Source: Kangiellaceae bacterium (GTDB taxonomy: Bacteria > Pseudomonadota > Gammaproteobacteria > Enterobacterales > Kangiellaceae). Taken from it: 12,485 bases of DNA. Below the pieces are notes generated by a model that had not been told where the DNA came from, made no database searches, and saw nothing but the letters and a program-made list of their open reading frames with translations. This document shows, piece by piece, positions 1 through 6,172 of this stretch (positions are counted from its first letter, which is position 1; each line of letters begins with the position of its first letter). The stretch is from contig JAUUYO010000082.1 of the NCBI GenBank assembly GCA_030590405.1, positions 1 through 12,485 on the forward strand, in the 5' to 3' direction. A program made the position numbers and the translations under genes.

Positions 1-730
1 CGAATTCTCCGAAACGACCTTACCTTTTATCGATACCGTCGAAAAAGCCCATGAAGTTTGTCGTATTCTGGCTAAAGCCGAGATAGATAGCGGCGAGCGT
101 CCGATTGTGTTCGATACCATCGTAACACCAGAAATTCGTCAAGTGGTACAAGATAGCGGCGCGCTGGTTCTTGATTTTTTCCATACATTTATTGGCCCAT
201 TAGAAGAAGAGTTAGCACAATCATCCGGATTTCGAGTTGGCAAGACTCATTCATTAGCCAATAGCGCTGCTTATGATTCCAGAATTGATGCGGTTAATTT
301 TGCCCTGAATAACGATGATGGCATCACCATGCGCCATTATGATAAGGCTGATGTAATTTTAGTCGGCGTATCTCGTTGTGGAAAAACACCAACTTCTTTA
401 TATATGGCGATGCAGTTTGGCATTAAAACAGCTAACTATCCGTTTACCGAAGATGATATGGAAAATCTTGCACTGCCTCAGGAATTAAAAAAATATAAAA
501 GTAAAATATTCGGATTGACGATTAACCCTAATCGGCTGCATGATATTCGAACTCAAAGAAAAGCTAACTCTCGTTATGCTTCACTCAAACAGTGTCAATA
601 TGAAGTCAGGGAAGTGGAATCTATGTATCGTCGATTAAAAATCGAGCATATCAATACAACCCATCGTTCAATTGAAGAGCTATCCGCTAAAATATTAGCC
701 TCGACAGGAATCAAGCGGAAAGTTTTTTAA
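1..730 (+). CDS. ppsR: PpsR: PEP synthetase regulatory kinase/pyrophosphorylase (5' end outside window)
   Basis: This is the 3' part of ppsR (DUF299/YdiA family). The enzyme inactivates phosphoenolpyruvate synthetase by ADP-dependent threonine phosphorylation and reactivates it by Pi-dependent dephosphorylation, so it gates gluconeogenic PEP formation in the cytoplasm. The frame is already open at base 2 and stays open to TAA at 728-730. About 242 codons are visible, against roughly 275 in the family, so some 30 N-terminal residues lie upstream. The signature P-loop-like motif GVSRCGKTPTS is encoded near 365-397, followed by the conserved AMQFGI.TANYPF and FGLTI.P.RL segments and NSRYASLKQC. 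The C-terminal half closely resembles my memory of E. coli PpsR. The GTG at 107 is internal and not the start. PEP synthetase is not in the window; ppsA is often adjacent and could lie upstream. The gene converges on the ligase gene with 13 bases between the stops. Confidence 0.95.
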   Translation, partial: EFSETTLPFIDTVEKAHEVCRILAKAEIDSGERPIVFDTIVTPEIRQVVQDSGALVLDFFHTFIGPLEEELAQSSGFRVGKTHSLANSAAYDSRIDAVNFALNNDDGITMRHYDKADVILVGVSRCGKTPTSLYMAMQFGIKTANYPFTEDDMENLALPQELKKYKSKIFGLTINPNRLHDIRTQRKANSRYASLKQCQYEVREVESMYRRLKIEHINTTHRSIEELSAKILASTGIKRKVF

Positions 731-743
731 GTTTAAACCTGAA

Positions 744-1634
744 CTAATCAATCGTCTTTATTCTCAAAAAAGTCGCAAATCGCGGTGTATTCTTATTGGT
801 CTTTCCACGGTAGCGGTAAGTAATTTCACTGTTTAATGGCGGCGGATTTAGCCTCTCTTTCAGACTAAAACCGCTTCCAATTTTAAACTGAATACCCTGC
901 TTATTAATTACTTCGATGGATCCAAGCATATTTTTGTATTTGCCTTTCCCCTCAATATGAGCAATAACCACTGCTTCATCGTCATCAAATGGCTTCATTT
1001 TTTGTAGATCAAAACTGCGCTTGGCCTGATAAAGAGAATCTTTTCGATGCAGCATTAATCCTTCGCCGCCTTTTGCAATAGTGCGCGCTAAATGCTCGTC
1101 CAATTCTAATTTAGAAACCAGATTTATTTGCTTAACCAAAGTCAAATAGCGGCTAAATGATTTTTCTTTTAGTGCTTTAAGTTTCTGATAGCGCGACTCA
1201 AAAGTAGACAAGTCTTTCGGCAGGTCAAATACCACATATTTAACTAAGTGCCATTCGCTATCAATCGGTTGATGCTTTCTAACAATGCCAGATAATCTCT
1301 CAAATTGTTTTCTGCCCAACCAAAGCTCACCATCAAGCTCAACATTAGGAAATTTTTTAGTAAACCACTCCGGCGCATTGATGAGGTGACCACCACGGGT
1401 GATCAAGTTTTTACCGTTCCAGTAAGCTCTTACGCCGTCAAGCTTTTCACTGATTAAGAACTTTGAGATTTCGGTATCAGCGCTGTAAGTCTTAGCCAGT
1501 AGGAAAGGCGGTGGTGAAGTGATACTTAAGGTATCGACTTGATTTGGGTTGGTGGTAGCCTGACCGATGATGCCAACTAAACTGAGTGGGATTGTTGCTA
1601 ATGTGAGACCGAGTTTTTTATTCAGGATTTTCAT
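744..1634 (-). CDS. ligE: Lig E-type periplasmic ATP-dependent DNA ligase
   Basis: This encodes a minimal ATP-dependent DNA ligase that seals nicks using an adenylated lysine. The adenylation-domain motifs appear in order: motif I EKLDGVRAYW, with catalytic Lys64; motif III ELDGE (99-103); IIIa YVVFDLP (133-139); IV GGEGLML (189-195); and V QKMK (211-214). A C-terminal OB-fold follows (about 222-296). At 296 residues there is no room for extra DNA-binding domains, as expected of Lig E. The N terminus (1-28) has basic residues, a hydrophobic stretch and a small-residue region, a plausible signal peptide, which matches the reported periplasmic location of Lig E enzymes. The start ATG at 1634 has a good ribosome site (AAAGGAAA) a few bases upstream. 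The essential NAD-dependent LigA would be elsewhere, so this is an accessory ligase. A link to DNA uptake or extracellular DNA has been suggested for the family but is not shown here. Confidence 0.92.
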   Translation of the reverse strand: MKILNKKLGLTLATIPLSLVGIIGQATTNPNQVDTLSITSPPPFLLAKTYSADTEISKFLISEKLDGVRAYWNGKNLITRGGHLINAPEWFTKKFPNVELDGELWLGRKQFERLSGIVRKHQPIDSEWHLVKYVVFDLPKDLSTFESRYQKLKALKEKSFSRYLTLVKQINLVSKLELDEHLARTIAKGGEGLMLHRKDSLYQAKRSFDLQKMKPFDDDEAVVIAHIEGKGKYKNMLGSIEVINKQGIQFKIGSGFSLKERLNPPPLNSEITYRYRGKTNKNTPRFATFLRIKTID

Positions 1635-1785
1635 ATTTTTTCCTTTGCGTCTTTGCGTCCATTGCGAAGGGAGATTATTAATTGTCGGCAGATAAAATAG
1701 AAGAGGATATTTGCGGATAGTTACGTGAGAGATCGACTATTTATGGATTTTGAAGTTGGTTTACTTGATGATTTTCGCACTGATT

Positions 1786-1864
1786 TCTTCAATTGTAGGC
1801 CGGCCTTTAGGTTGACTTTATTCCCAATAGCGCTTGATAACTCAAAGGCTAGCCTACGTTGGGC
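1786..1864 (+). repeat. Possible attC-like recombination site upstream of the TA pair
   Basis: A long imperfect inverted repeat lies here: GTAGGCCGGCCTTT (1795-1808) and AAAGGCTAGCCTAC (1844-1857) pair over 12 of 14 positions around a loop of about 35 bases. The right arm is followed directly by GTTGGGC (1858-1864), a perfect match to the integron core consensus GTTRRRY. CAA at 1790-1792 can extend the stem against TTG, but the left core (RYYYAAC) is poor. An attC site would mean the toxin-antitoxin pair was captured as a cassette. It could equally be an unrelated stem-loop. Confidence 0.38.
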
Positions 1865-1889
1865 TACTAATTGCTATTTGTCCTTTTGA

Positions 1890-1918
1890 GTGACTTATTA
1901 AGTTTTATTGCTTATACT
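1890..1918 (+). promoter_or_regulatory. Sigma-70-like promoter of the toxin-antitoxin operon
   Basis: GTGACT (1890-1895, four of six matches to TTGACA) and TATACT (1913-1918, five of six matches to TATAAT) are separated by 17 bases. Transcription would start near 1925, about 33 bases before the antitoxin ATG. Confidence 0.55.
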
Positions 1919-1926
1919 AGCCTTAA

Positions 1927-1942
1927 TTAAAGACCTCTTTAA
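1927..1942 (+). promoter_or_regulatory. Palindromic operator candidate for the antitoxin
   Basis: TTAAAGA-CC-TCTTTAA is a perfect 7-base inverted repeat with a 2-base spacer. It sits just after the predicted transcription start and 15 bases before the antitoxin start codon. RelB/Phd-type antitoxins autorepress by binding short palindromes in this position, so this is the likely operator. Binding itself is inference. Confidence 0.5.
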
Positions 1943-1957
1943 CGTACTGGTGAAGGT

Positions 1958-2206
1958 ATGACAACAAGAATATTAACTGAAGCAGCTGCAAGTATTAGTG
2001 AGCTTAAAGCAAACCCTATGAAAGTTGCATTGAGTGCTCACGGAGAAGCTATTGCAGTATTAAATAGAAATGAGCCTGCATTTTACTGCATACCAGCAGA
2101 GACTTATGAATTTATGATGGATCATATTGAAGATCTAGAGCTACTTGCTATTGCTGAACAACGTAAAAATGAAACAAGTATAAAGGTTAGTTTAAATGAC
2201 CTATGA
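1958..2206 (+). CDS. Type II antitoxin, Phd/YefM (RelB/StbD-like) family
   Basis: This 82-residue protein is the antitoxin of a type II pair. Its N-terminal region (1-55) has the Phd/YefM layout: RILTEAAASISELKANP, a hydrophobic strand around EAIAVLNRNEPAFYCIP, then the helix AETYEFMMDHIEDLELL. This part would dimerise and bind the operator. The charged C-terminal tail (about 56-82) would wrap the toxin. The closest named relative I recall is StbD of the StbD/StbE plasmid and integron modules, but the assignment is only to family level. The gene is preceded by a promoter and a perfect palindrome. Its last 11 bases overlap the toxin gene, which suggests translational coupling. Such pairs are common passengers in integron arrays and stabilise the DNA that carries them. 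Confidence 0.88.
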   Translation: MTTRILTEAAASISELKANPMKVALSAHGEAIAVLNRNEPAFYCIPAETYEFMMDHIEDLELLAIAEQRKNETSIKVSLNDL

Positions 2207-2483
2207 GTTAGAATTTAAAAAGTCAGCACTTAAGGAATGGAAAAAGTTAGGTGCTACGATTCAATCACAGTTTAAGAAAGAATTAACTGACATTTTAAAT
2301 AATCCACATATTGAAAATGCCAAGCTTTCTGGCGGTAATGAATTATATAAAATTAAACTTAAGCAAGTAGGTTATCGGTTAGTTTACGAAGTAAATGATA
2401 CAGTTATAACAGTCACCGTAATCTCAGTAGGGAAACGTGATAAAGGAAAAATATACAAGACTACAATGGATCGCATAAATTAG
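2196..2483 (+). CDS. relE: RelE-family mRNA-interferase toxin
   Basis: This encodes a 95-residue RelE toxin, a ribosome-dependent endoribonuclease that cuts mRNA in the A site. It matches E. coli RelE along its whole length and has the same size. The residues used by E. coli RelE fall at the same numbers: Lys52 and Lys54 (YKIKL), Arg61 (GYRLVY), Arg81 (VGKRDK) and Tyr87. The toxin should therefore be active when not bound by antitoxin. It starts at an ATG inside the antitoxin gene (11-base overlap), the usual order and coupling for these modules. The gene ends right beside a group II intron-like relic on the opposite strand. The symbol denotes the family; stbE-like would be equally valid. Confidence 0.92.
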   Translation: MTYELEFKKSALKEWKKLGATIQSQFKKELTDILNNPHIENAKLSGGNELYKIKLKQVGYRLVYEVNDTVITVTVISVGKRDKGKIYKTTMDRIN

Positions 2484-2489
2484 AGGAAC

Positions 2490-2560
2490 GGTTATGGTAG
2501 GAACGCAATTGCCTAGCGCTCCCATGCAGATCCGGATGTGCGGCTTTCCGCATCCGGCTC
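2490..2560 (-). mobile_element. Relic of a group II intron 3' end (domains V and VI)
   Basis: Read on the minus strand, 2560-2529 resembles intron domain V. It begins GAGCCGGATGCGG, then AAAG, then CCGCA, a two-base CA bulge, and TCCGGATC. The AGC triad, two 5-bp stem blocks and the bulge sit where domain V has them. It is 32 bases instead of the usual 34, with two bases missing beside the tetraloop. A second stem follows as in domain VI: GGGAGCGC (2523-2516) pairs with GCGTTCC (2506-2500). CTACC, as in intron 3' ends, comes next. No reverse transcriptase or domains I-IV are present. The orientation is opposite to the toxin-antitoxin genes. Recognition is from memory of the domain V consensus; the element must be inactive. 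Confidence 0.55.
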
Positions 2561-2780
2561 TAGATCACGTCACTACACATCGGTTCAACAGCGTATAAAT
2601 ACACTCGAAAAAGTTGAGCAAGACAACAATGTCCCACTTGTTGTACTTTCTAGCCAACAACAAGCCCATGAAAACAGTCTTGCTTTTTCTTTAAAGGATT
2701 ATTTTTGTCCTGTTATTTTTGGTTGGCATAATCCAAAATACCCAATTTTGGTTATTGCTTCTTGCCATAACCAAGATTAA
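2538..2780 (+). CDS. Hypothetical open frame, probably a 5'-truncated remnant
   Basis: An 80-codon open frame whose only plausible start is a GTG inside the intron-like relic, with no ribosome site. The first dozen codons are therefore the relic read through in the wrong sense. The remainder (from about residue 13: HYTSVQQRINTLEKVEQDNN onward) looks protein-like, with a conserved-looking VPLVVLSS strand and a Trp/Pro-rich C terminus (VIFGWHNPKYP). I do not recognise it. It most likely is the tail of a gene whose 5' part was lost when the intron or neighbouring DNA was deleted. It ends 51 bases before the three-gene cluster and is on the same strand, so it could once have been a first member of that cluster. 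Confidence 0.3.
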   Translation: MRLSASGSRSRHYTSVQQRINTLEKVEQDNNVPLVVLSSQQQAHENSLAFSLKDYFCPVIFGWHNPKYPILVIASCHNQD

Positions 2781-2831
2781 AATAAAGTTAAACCGATAAG
2801 ATTGAAATTTAAGTAATACAAGGAGCGAGAC

Positions 2832-4238
2832 TTGAGCAACTATCATTATGCAAAACAACAAGCGAAATTAGCGGGATTTAGTAAGCTATTAGGAACCGAT
2901 AAAAAAGAATTCCTTTTATTAAGCGACAAAACAGACGGCCGCGCAGGTCGGTACGTTTTCATTAATTCAAATTTAGCCAATATTTTTCTCTCTTTTGTAT
3001 CAAAAGATAAGCATAATATAATTTTAAACCGTATGGAGCAATTGCGCGCTACAGCGGGTGGAATGCAATCCTATAGCAACGTAAAATCAGCGTTTGAACA
3101 TTTTTCAACCATCTTAGACTTTCAAATAGGTTACAAAATAGTCCAATCGACCGGTAGTCAAGAGCACAAGCCGGGTGTGTATATTACCAGTATGAAAGTT
3201 TCCGAAATTTCGGGGCAACAATCTGGTTTTTATGATGTGAAATGCAAGAAAGATGTGTGGGAAATTAACTCTAACAAAGGCGGAGAAAGTATAAACTCTA
3301 GCTATGCAGCCATAAACGGTCTCACTGAACACTTGGAGATGGCTGCGAGCACAATTATTCCGCCAATGATAGAAAAAGCATATAGCGACCGTAAATGGGG
3401 GCATGAGGCTGTTAGGAGTACTGGCTATAGCCTACTCTATAACCCTCCTGTTTTATATGACGACAATATAGAGTGGAAAACTCCCGCTCAAAAGACACAA
3501 GGGAAAGATTTTACCGCGAATTTACTCAGTCAAGCGATGATAAAAGCCCAGCAAAGCGGAAAAAAAATCAAATGGGTGGTACACGGCGATGGCGCTAAAG
3601 TTTTTCACCAAGCAATTCAGAGATTACAAGGGAAAAACATGAGCAATCATACTTTCTTGTTTGCTGCACCTTCAGAAGATATGACAAAAATCCTCCCGTT
3701 AATGCGTCAATCGAAAATGAACCTACATGATGATGTGATGGTTTATCAAGAGGATGATTGGTCGCAAGCTGGTAATCGGACTAACAAAAGCATTGGGAAA
3801 GAAGTCTCTAAATTTGGCGGTGACTTTACTAGTAAAGGCTTCAATATGCAGGATGATGCCGGTAAAACAAAAAATGATTTACGTGGCAAATATGTTAACG
3901 CAGCAGGCTTTTCAGGTCTTCTGAAAAATGCGAGTGCTGGCTTTGGGTTAACAGCGGCTATTGGCACAGTTGCTGGCGCTGGCGGCGCACCACTTATGAC
4001 AGCTGCCGCTGTAGCCAGCGCGGCTTACGTTGGCGCAAAAGCATTGATTGATATTAAAGGCATGCAGTATTCCACACAAAGCCTTCGAAACACCGCTATG
4101 CAAAAAGTCGTTGACCAAAACCTTAATCCTCACTTAAACCCCTACGCCACTCGCGCACAAATGAACGCGTCATATAAGCAACACTCTGGTGGAAGAGTTA
4201 AAACCTTTGCGGCAATCATTAAAAGTTTAGGAAAATAG
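2832..4238 (+). CDS. Unknown 468-residue protein with C-terminal hydrophobic hairpin (effector-like)
   Basis: I do not recognise a named family. The start is TTG at 2832, supported by AAGGAG (2820-2825) six bases upstream. No signal peptide is visible. Residues 1-190 are mixed and soluble-looking. Residues about 198-310 resemble an alpha/beta-hydrolase core: a strand WVVHGDGAKVF (248-258) placed like a nucleophile elbow, a helix, then the strand FLFAAP (275-280). The expected catalytic serine is replaced (HGDG instead of a GHSQG-type motif), so catalysis is doubtful. Residues 357-407 are rich in Gly and Ala and strongly hydrophobic, as two short helices around GAGGAP (382-387), like the membrane hairpin of pore-forming toxins. 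A basic tail follows, ending RVKTFAAIIKSLGK. The next gene starts two bases after the stop, so the genes are co-translated. An exported membrane-acting effector is my inference. Confidence 0.8.
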   Translation: MSNYHYAKQQAKLAGFSKLLGTDKKEFLLLSDKTDGRAGRYVFINSNLANIFLSFVSKDKHNIILNRMEQLRATAGGMQSYSNVKSAFEHFSTILDFQIGYKIVQSTGSQEHKPGVYITSMKVSEISGQQSGFYDVKCKKDVWEINSNKGGESINSSYAAINGLTEHLEMAASTIIPPMIEKAYSDRKWGHEAVRSTGYSLLYNPPVLYDDNIEWKTPAQKTQGKDFTANLLSQAMIKAQQSGKKIKWVVHGDGAKVFHQAIQRLQGKNMSNHTFLFAAPSEDMTKILPLMRQSKMNLHDDVMVYQEDDWSQAGNRTNKSIGKEVSKFGGDFTSKGFNMQDDAGKTKNDLRGKYVNAAGFSGLLKNASAGFGLTAAIGTVAGAGGAPLMTAAAVASAAYVGAKALIDIKGMQYSTQSLRNTAMQKVVDQNLNPHLNPYATRAQMNASYKQHSGGRVKTFAAIIKSLGK

Positions 4239-4240
4239 CT

Positions 4241-4999
4241 ATGAAATTTTTCAAACGCTTTACAGGCGATAACCATCAACTAAGAGGGCCTAACTTTAAA
4301 TCAGCTAGGCAGTACACCGTCGATTTATCAGGCACTCAACTAACCTTCCCAGCTCCCAAACAAACGGTAATGATGCCTGGCCACTTACAGCGATTCGAAT
4401 TTGATATTTTTAGCCCTAAAGAACTTAACCACTGGGGCACTAATGAGCAAGGGTTTAAAATCCATACAAATGGCTGGAGGCTAACGGGAGAAAAAAAACG
4501 GTCTTTTGGCTATGTAACCGTTGATATATTTGTCACAAAAGTAGACCTAGGGAACAATAAGGCTAGTTTTTTTAAGTCTAATGACAGAAAAAAATGGATC
4601 CTAATCTATGCTGAAGATGAATGGGGCGAAACAAACAAAGAAACCATTGAACATTTAGAGAAGCAATCAAAAGGTCAAAGCCATGAAGGAAAACTTTGGA
4701 TATACCCGAAAAAAACAGAACAGCTACATATGCTTAAGTCACTAAATGCAATCTATTTATCCGCATCATTACCGGGGTTCGGCATCAACAGTCAGTACTG
4801 GGTTCCGATTGGAACCGATTATTCATTGATTTTCAAATTTCGTTTACGTTCTGTAGACTGCGACTTCTACAGCCCAGAACACAACTTCCCAGAAGCCTCT
4901 GAAAATTTAGTCAAAGCCTTTATGGATAACGTTACCATAAAATTATCGCCAGAAGCGGAAGTACAAAAACAAGCTGCAGAAAATTTGGGCAATGATTAA
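4241..4999 (+). CDS. Unknown 252-residue protein, first of two paralogues; possible immunity partner
   Basis: The protein is not recognised. The ATG lies two bases after the stop of the 468-residue gene, with AGGA about eight bases upstream, so translation is probably coupled. There is no signal peptide or membrane segment, so a cytoplasmic place is likely. The sequence reads as beta-rich: YTVDLSGTQLTFPAPKQT (25-42), a TNGW motif (76-79), FGYVTVDIFVTKVD (89-102), then a charged stretch (103-165) and a C-terminal part with YWVPIGTDYSLIFKFRL (186-202) and a closing amphipathic helix plus strand (about 221-236). The 25-42 segment matches 9 of 18 positions in the next protein (YEIDLFRSILRFKNPKQT), and the TGW and C-terminal strands also line up, so the two genes are an old duplication. 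A toxin gene followed by duplicated immunity genes would look like this, but nothing direct shows it. Confidence 0.8.
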   Translation: MKFFKRFTGDNHQLRGPNFKSARQYTVDLSGTQLTFPAPKQTVMMPGHLQRFEFDIFSPKELNHWGTNEQGFKIHTNGWRLTGEKKRSFGYVTVDIFVTKVDLGNNKASFFKSNDRKKWILIYAEDEWGETNKETIEHLEKQSKGQSHEGKLWIYPKKTEQLHMLKSLNAIYLSASLPGFGINSQYWVPIGTDYSLIFKFRLRSVDCDFYSPEHNFPEASENLVKAFMDNVTIKLSPEAEVQKQAAENLGND

Positions 5000-5023
5000 A
5001 ACAATTAATCGAGTGAATGGATT

Positions 5024-5914
5024 TTGAAATACCCCGTTTTTAAACACCCCATCAAGTCTTTTTTTAAGAGTCTAATATCCAGCAGTGCCAAAAACTTGAG
5101 CAAAACACCTTGGTATGAAATTGATTTATTTCGCAGCATTTTACGATTTAAAAATCCTAAGCAAACTTTTTTCCCCAGCGATCAATTGATCACTGATTTG
5201 TTCTATCAAGATGCCCGTCCCTTCATAGACACCATCAACAAACCGAATTTTAGAGGTTTAATTGCTAATGGGCGCAGCAGCTGTGATGTCACCAAAACAG
5301 GTTGGGAGTTTAACCCAACTGCTCAGCTCGATAGTGACCGCGTTGTATTGACCATGGATGTCGAGGTAATGTGTGCATACCCTCGAGAGGGTGAAGTTGA
5401 GCGCGACTTAAACGATATTCAAGCCTTAAAAAGCTGGGTAGACTACTGCCACAAACAATGTCGAGTCCATGCTGAGCAATATGACTTTGTGAAGTCGGAC
5501 GATGGTATGTTATCTGTCGAGTTTTTAAACGCCCTAGAGGATGAAGAGACTCAGGCACCTGCATTACCCCATCAGTCTAGTCGATCAAAAGCCAAATCGA
5601 ATAAAGAAATCGCGCCCTCTCAAACACATGAGTCTAACCGAGCCAAAACCCAAACGATCAATGGCCGAAACTGGGTGAAAATTAAAGAGCCGGGAGAGCT
5701 TCATTATTACACTGCCATAGCAAAAAAGGATGCGCTTTGCTTTTCCTTTGAACGACTTGCAAGTGATGGCGATACTCAATTATGTACATCGCCATCGGCC
5801 GAGTTGGAACAGAAAATACAGGCATTTATTGTTACCTTGCTAGAAACAGTCACTATAACCCCTTCGAAAAGATTACAAACTTTTCTAAAAAACAAAGGTG
5901 TTGAATTCGATTAA
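5024..5914 (+). CDS. Unknown 296-residue protein, second paralogue
   Basis: The protein is not recognised, but it is a diverged paralogue of the preceding one. The only in-frame start after the upstream stop (5006-5008) is TTG at 5024, with just a weak ribosome site, and 24 bases separate the genes. Shared features are YEIDLFRSILRFKNPKQT (31-48), KTGW (91-94), the strand VVLTMDVEVM (107-116) and the C-terminal block HYYTAIAKKDALCFSF (227-242) followed by a helix ending VTITPSKR. Differences are a basic N terminus (KHPIKSFFKS) and a charged, low-complexity linker rich in Ser, Lys, Gln and Glu (about 171-212) that interrupts the common core. No signal peptide is evident. It is the last gene of the plus-strand cluster; no terminator is visible before the opposing minus-strand array begins about 50 bases later. 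Confidence 0.78.
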   Translation: MKYPVFKHPIKSFFKSLISSSAKNLSKTPWYEIDLFRSILRFKNPKQTFFPSDQLITDLFYQDARPFIDTINKPNFRGLIANGRSSCDVTKTGWEFNPTAQLDSDRVVLTMDVEVMCAYPREGEVERDLNDIQALKSWVDYCHKQCRVHAEQYDFVKSDDGMLSVEFLNALEDEETQAPALPHQSSRSKAKSNKEIAPSQTHESNRAKTQTINGRNWVKIKEPGELHYYTAIAKKDALCFSFERLASDGDTQLCTSPSAELEQKIQAFIVTLLETVTITPSKRLQTFLKNKGVEFD

Positions 5915-5929
5915 ATTCTCACCTTTCGC

Positions 5930-5968
5930 TGGCGCAGCAATGCACGCTTTAACGCTGTCCGGTTATGC
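5930..5968 (-). repeat. Possible half attC site at the array's left edge
   Basis: On the minus strand GCATAAC (5968-5962) overlaps the stop of the small gene before it, exactly as the first core does at intact sites in this array. No matching GTTRRRY core or palindromic arms can be found downstream before the plus-strand cluster ends. The site looks cut by a rearrangement that joined the array to the three-gene cluster. Confidence 0.3.
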
Positions 5969-6157
5969 AAATATTGGCGTTGGCGAAGCGGCCATCCTTC
6001 CTGTGTGTGTTAGGGCAAAGTAACCAATGACCATCCAAACAAAGACATTGATAAAAAAATTATCAAACAACGCTTTATTCTTCGCAGATACCTTCTTACA
6101 CAGGTATCCATTAAAAACTCGCCAATCTTCTTTTCCTAATTCTAACTTAACTTCCAT
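5963..6157 (-). CDS. Truncated small membrane protein (cassette remnant, YcxB-like start)
   Basis: A 64-codon frame starting at ATG 6157 with GAAGGG five bases upstream. Residues 1-34 (MEVKLELGKEDWRVFNGYLC...) are charged, and 35-49 (NVFVWMVIGYFAL) form one membrane segment. This start resembles YcxB-type proteins, which normally continue with a second membrane segment and a soluble C-terminal domain; these are missing here. After residue 49 the sequence (THTGRMAASPTPIFA) changes character and runs into a GC-richer patch that ends at an attC-like core. I therefore read it as a gene cut after its first membrane segment and fused to foreign sequence. The family suggestion is weak; the truncation is better supported. 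Confidence 0.45.
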   Translation of the reverse strand: MEVKLELGKEDWRVFNGYLCKKVSAKNKALFDNFFINVFVWMVIGYFALTHTGRMAASPTPIFA

Positions 6158-6172
6158 GCATACCCTTCATTA

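Noticed and set aside
2529..2560. Hairpin as a rho-independent terminator of the toxin-antitoxin operon
   Set aside because: No T run follows on the plus strand (CTAGATCACG). The bulge position, AGC triad and adjacent second stem fit intron domains V and VI better, though a terminator role is not excluded.
3746..4133. Minus-strand frames opposite the 468-residue gene
   Set aside because: They are shadows of a well-supported gene with ribosome site and coupled neighbour; the proteins are low-complexity.
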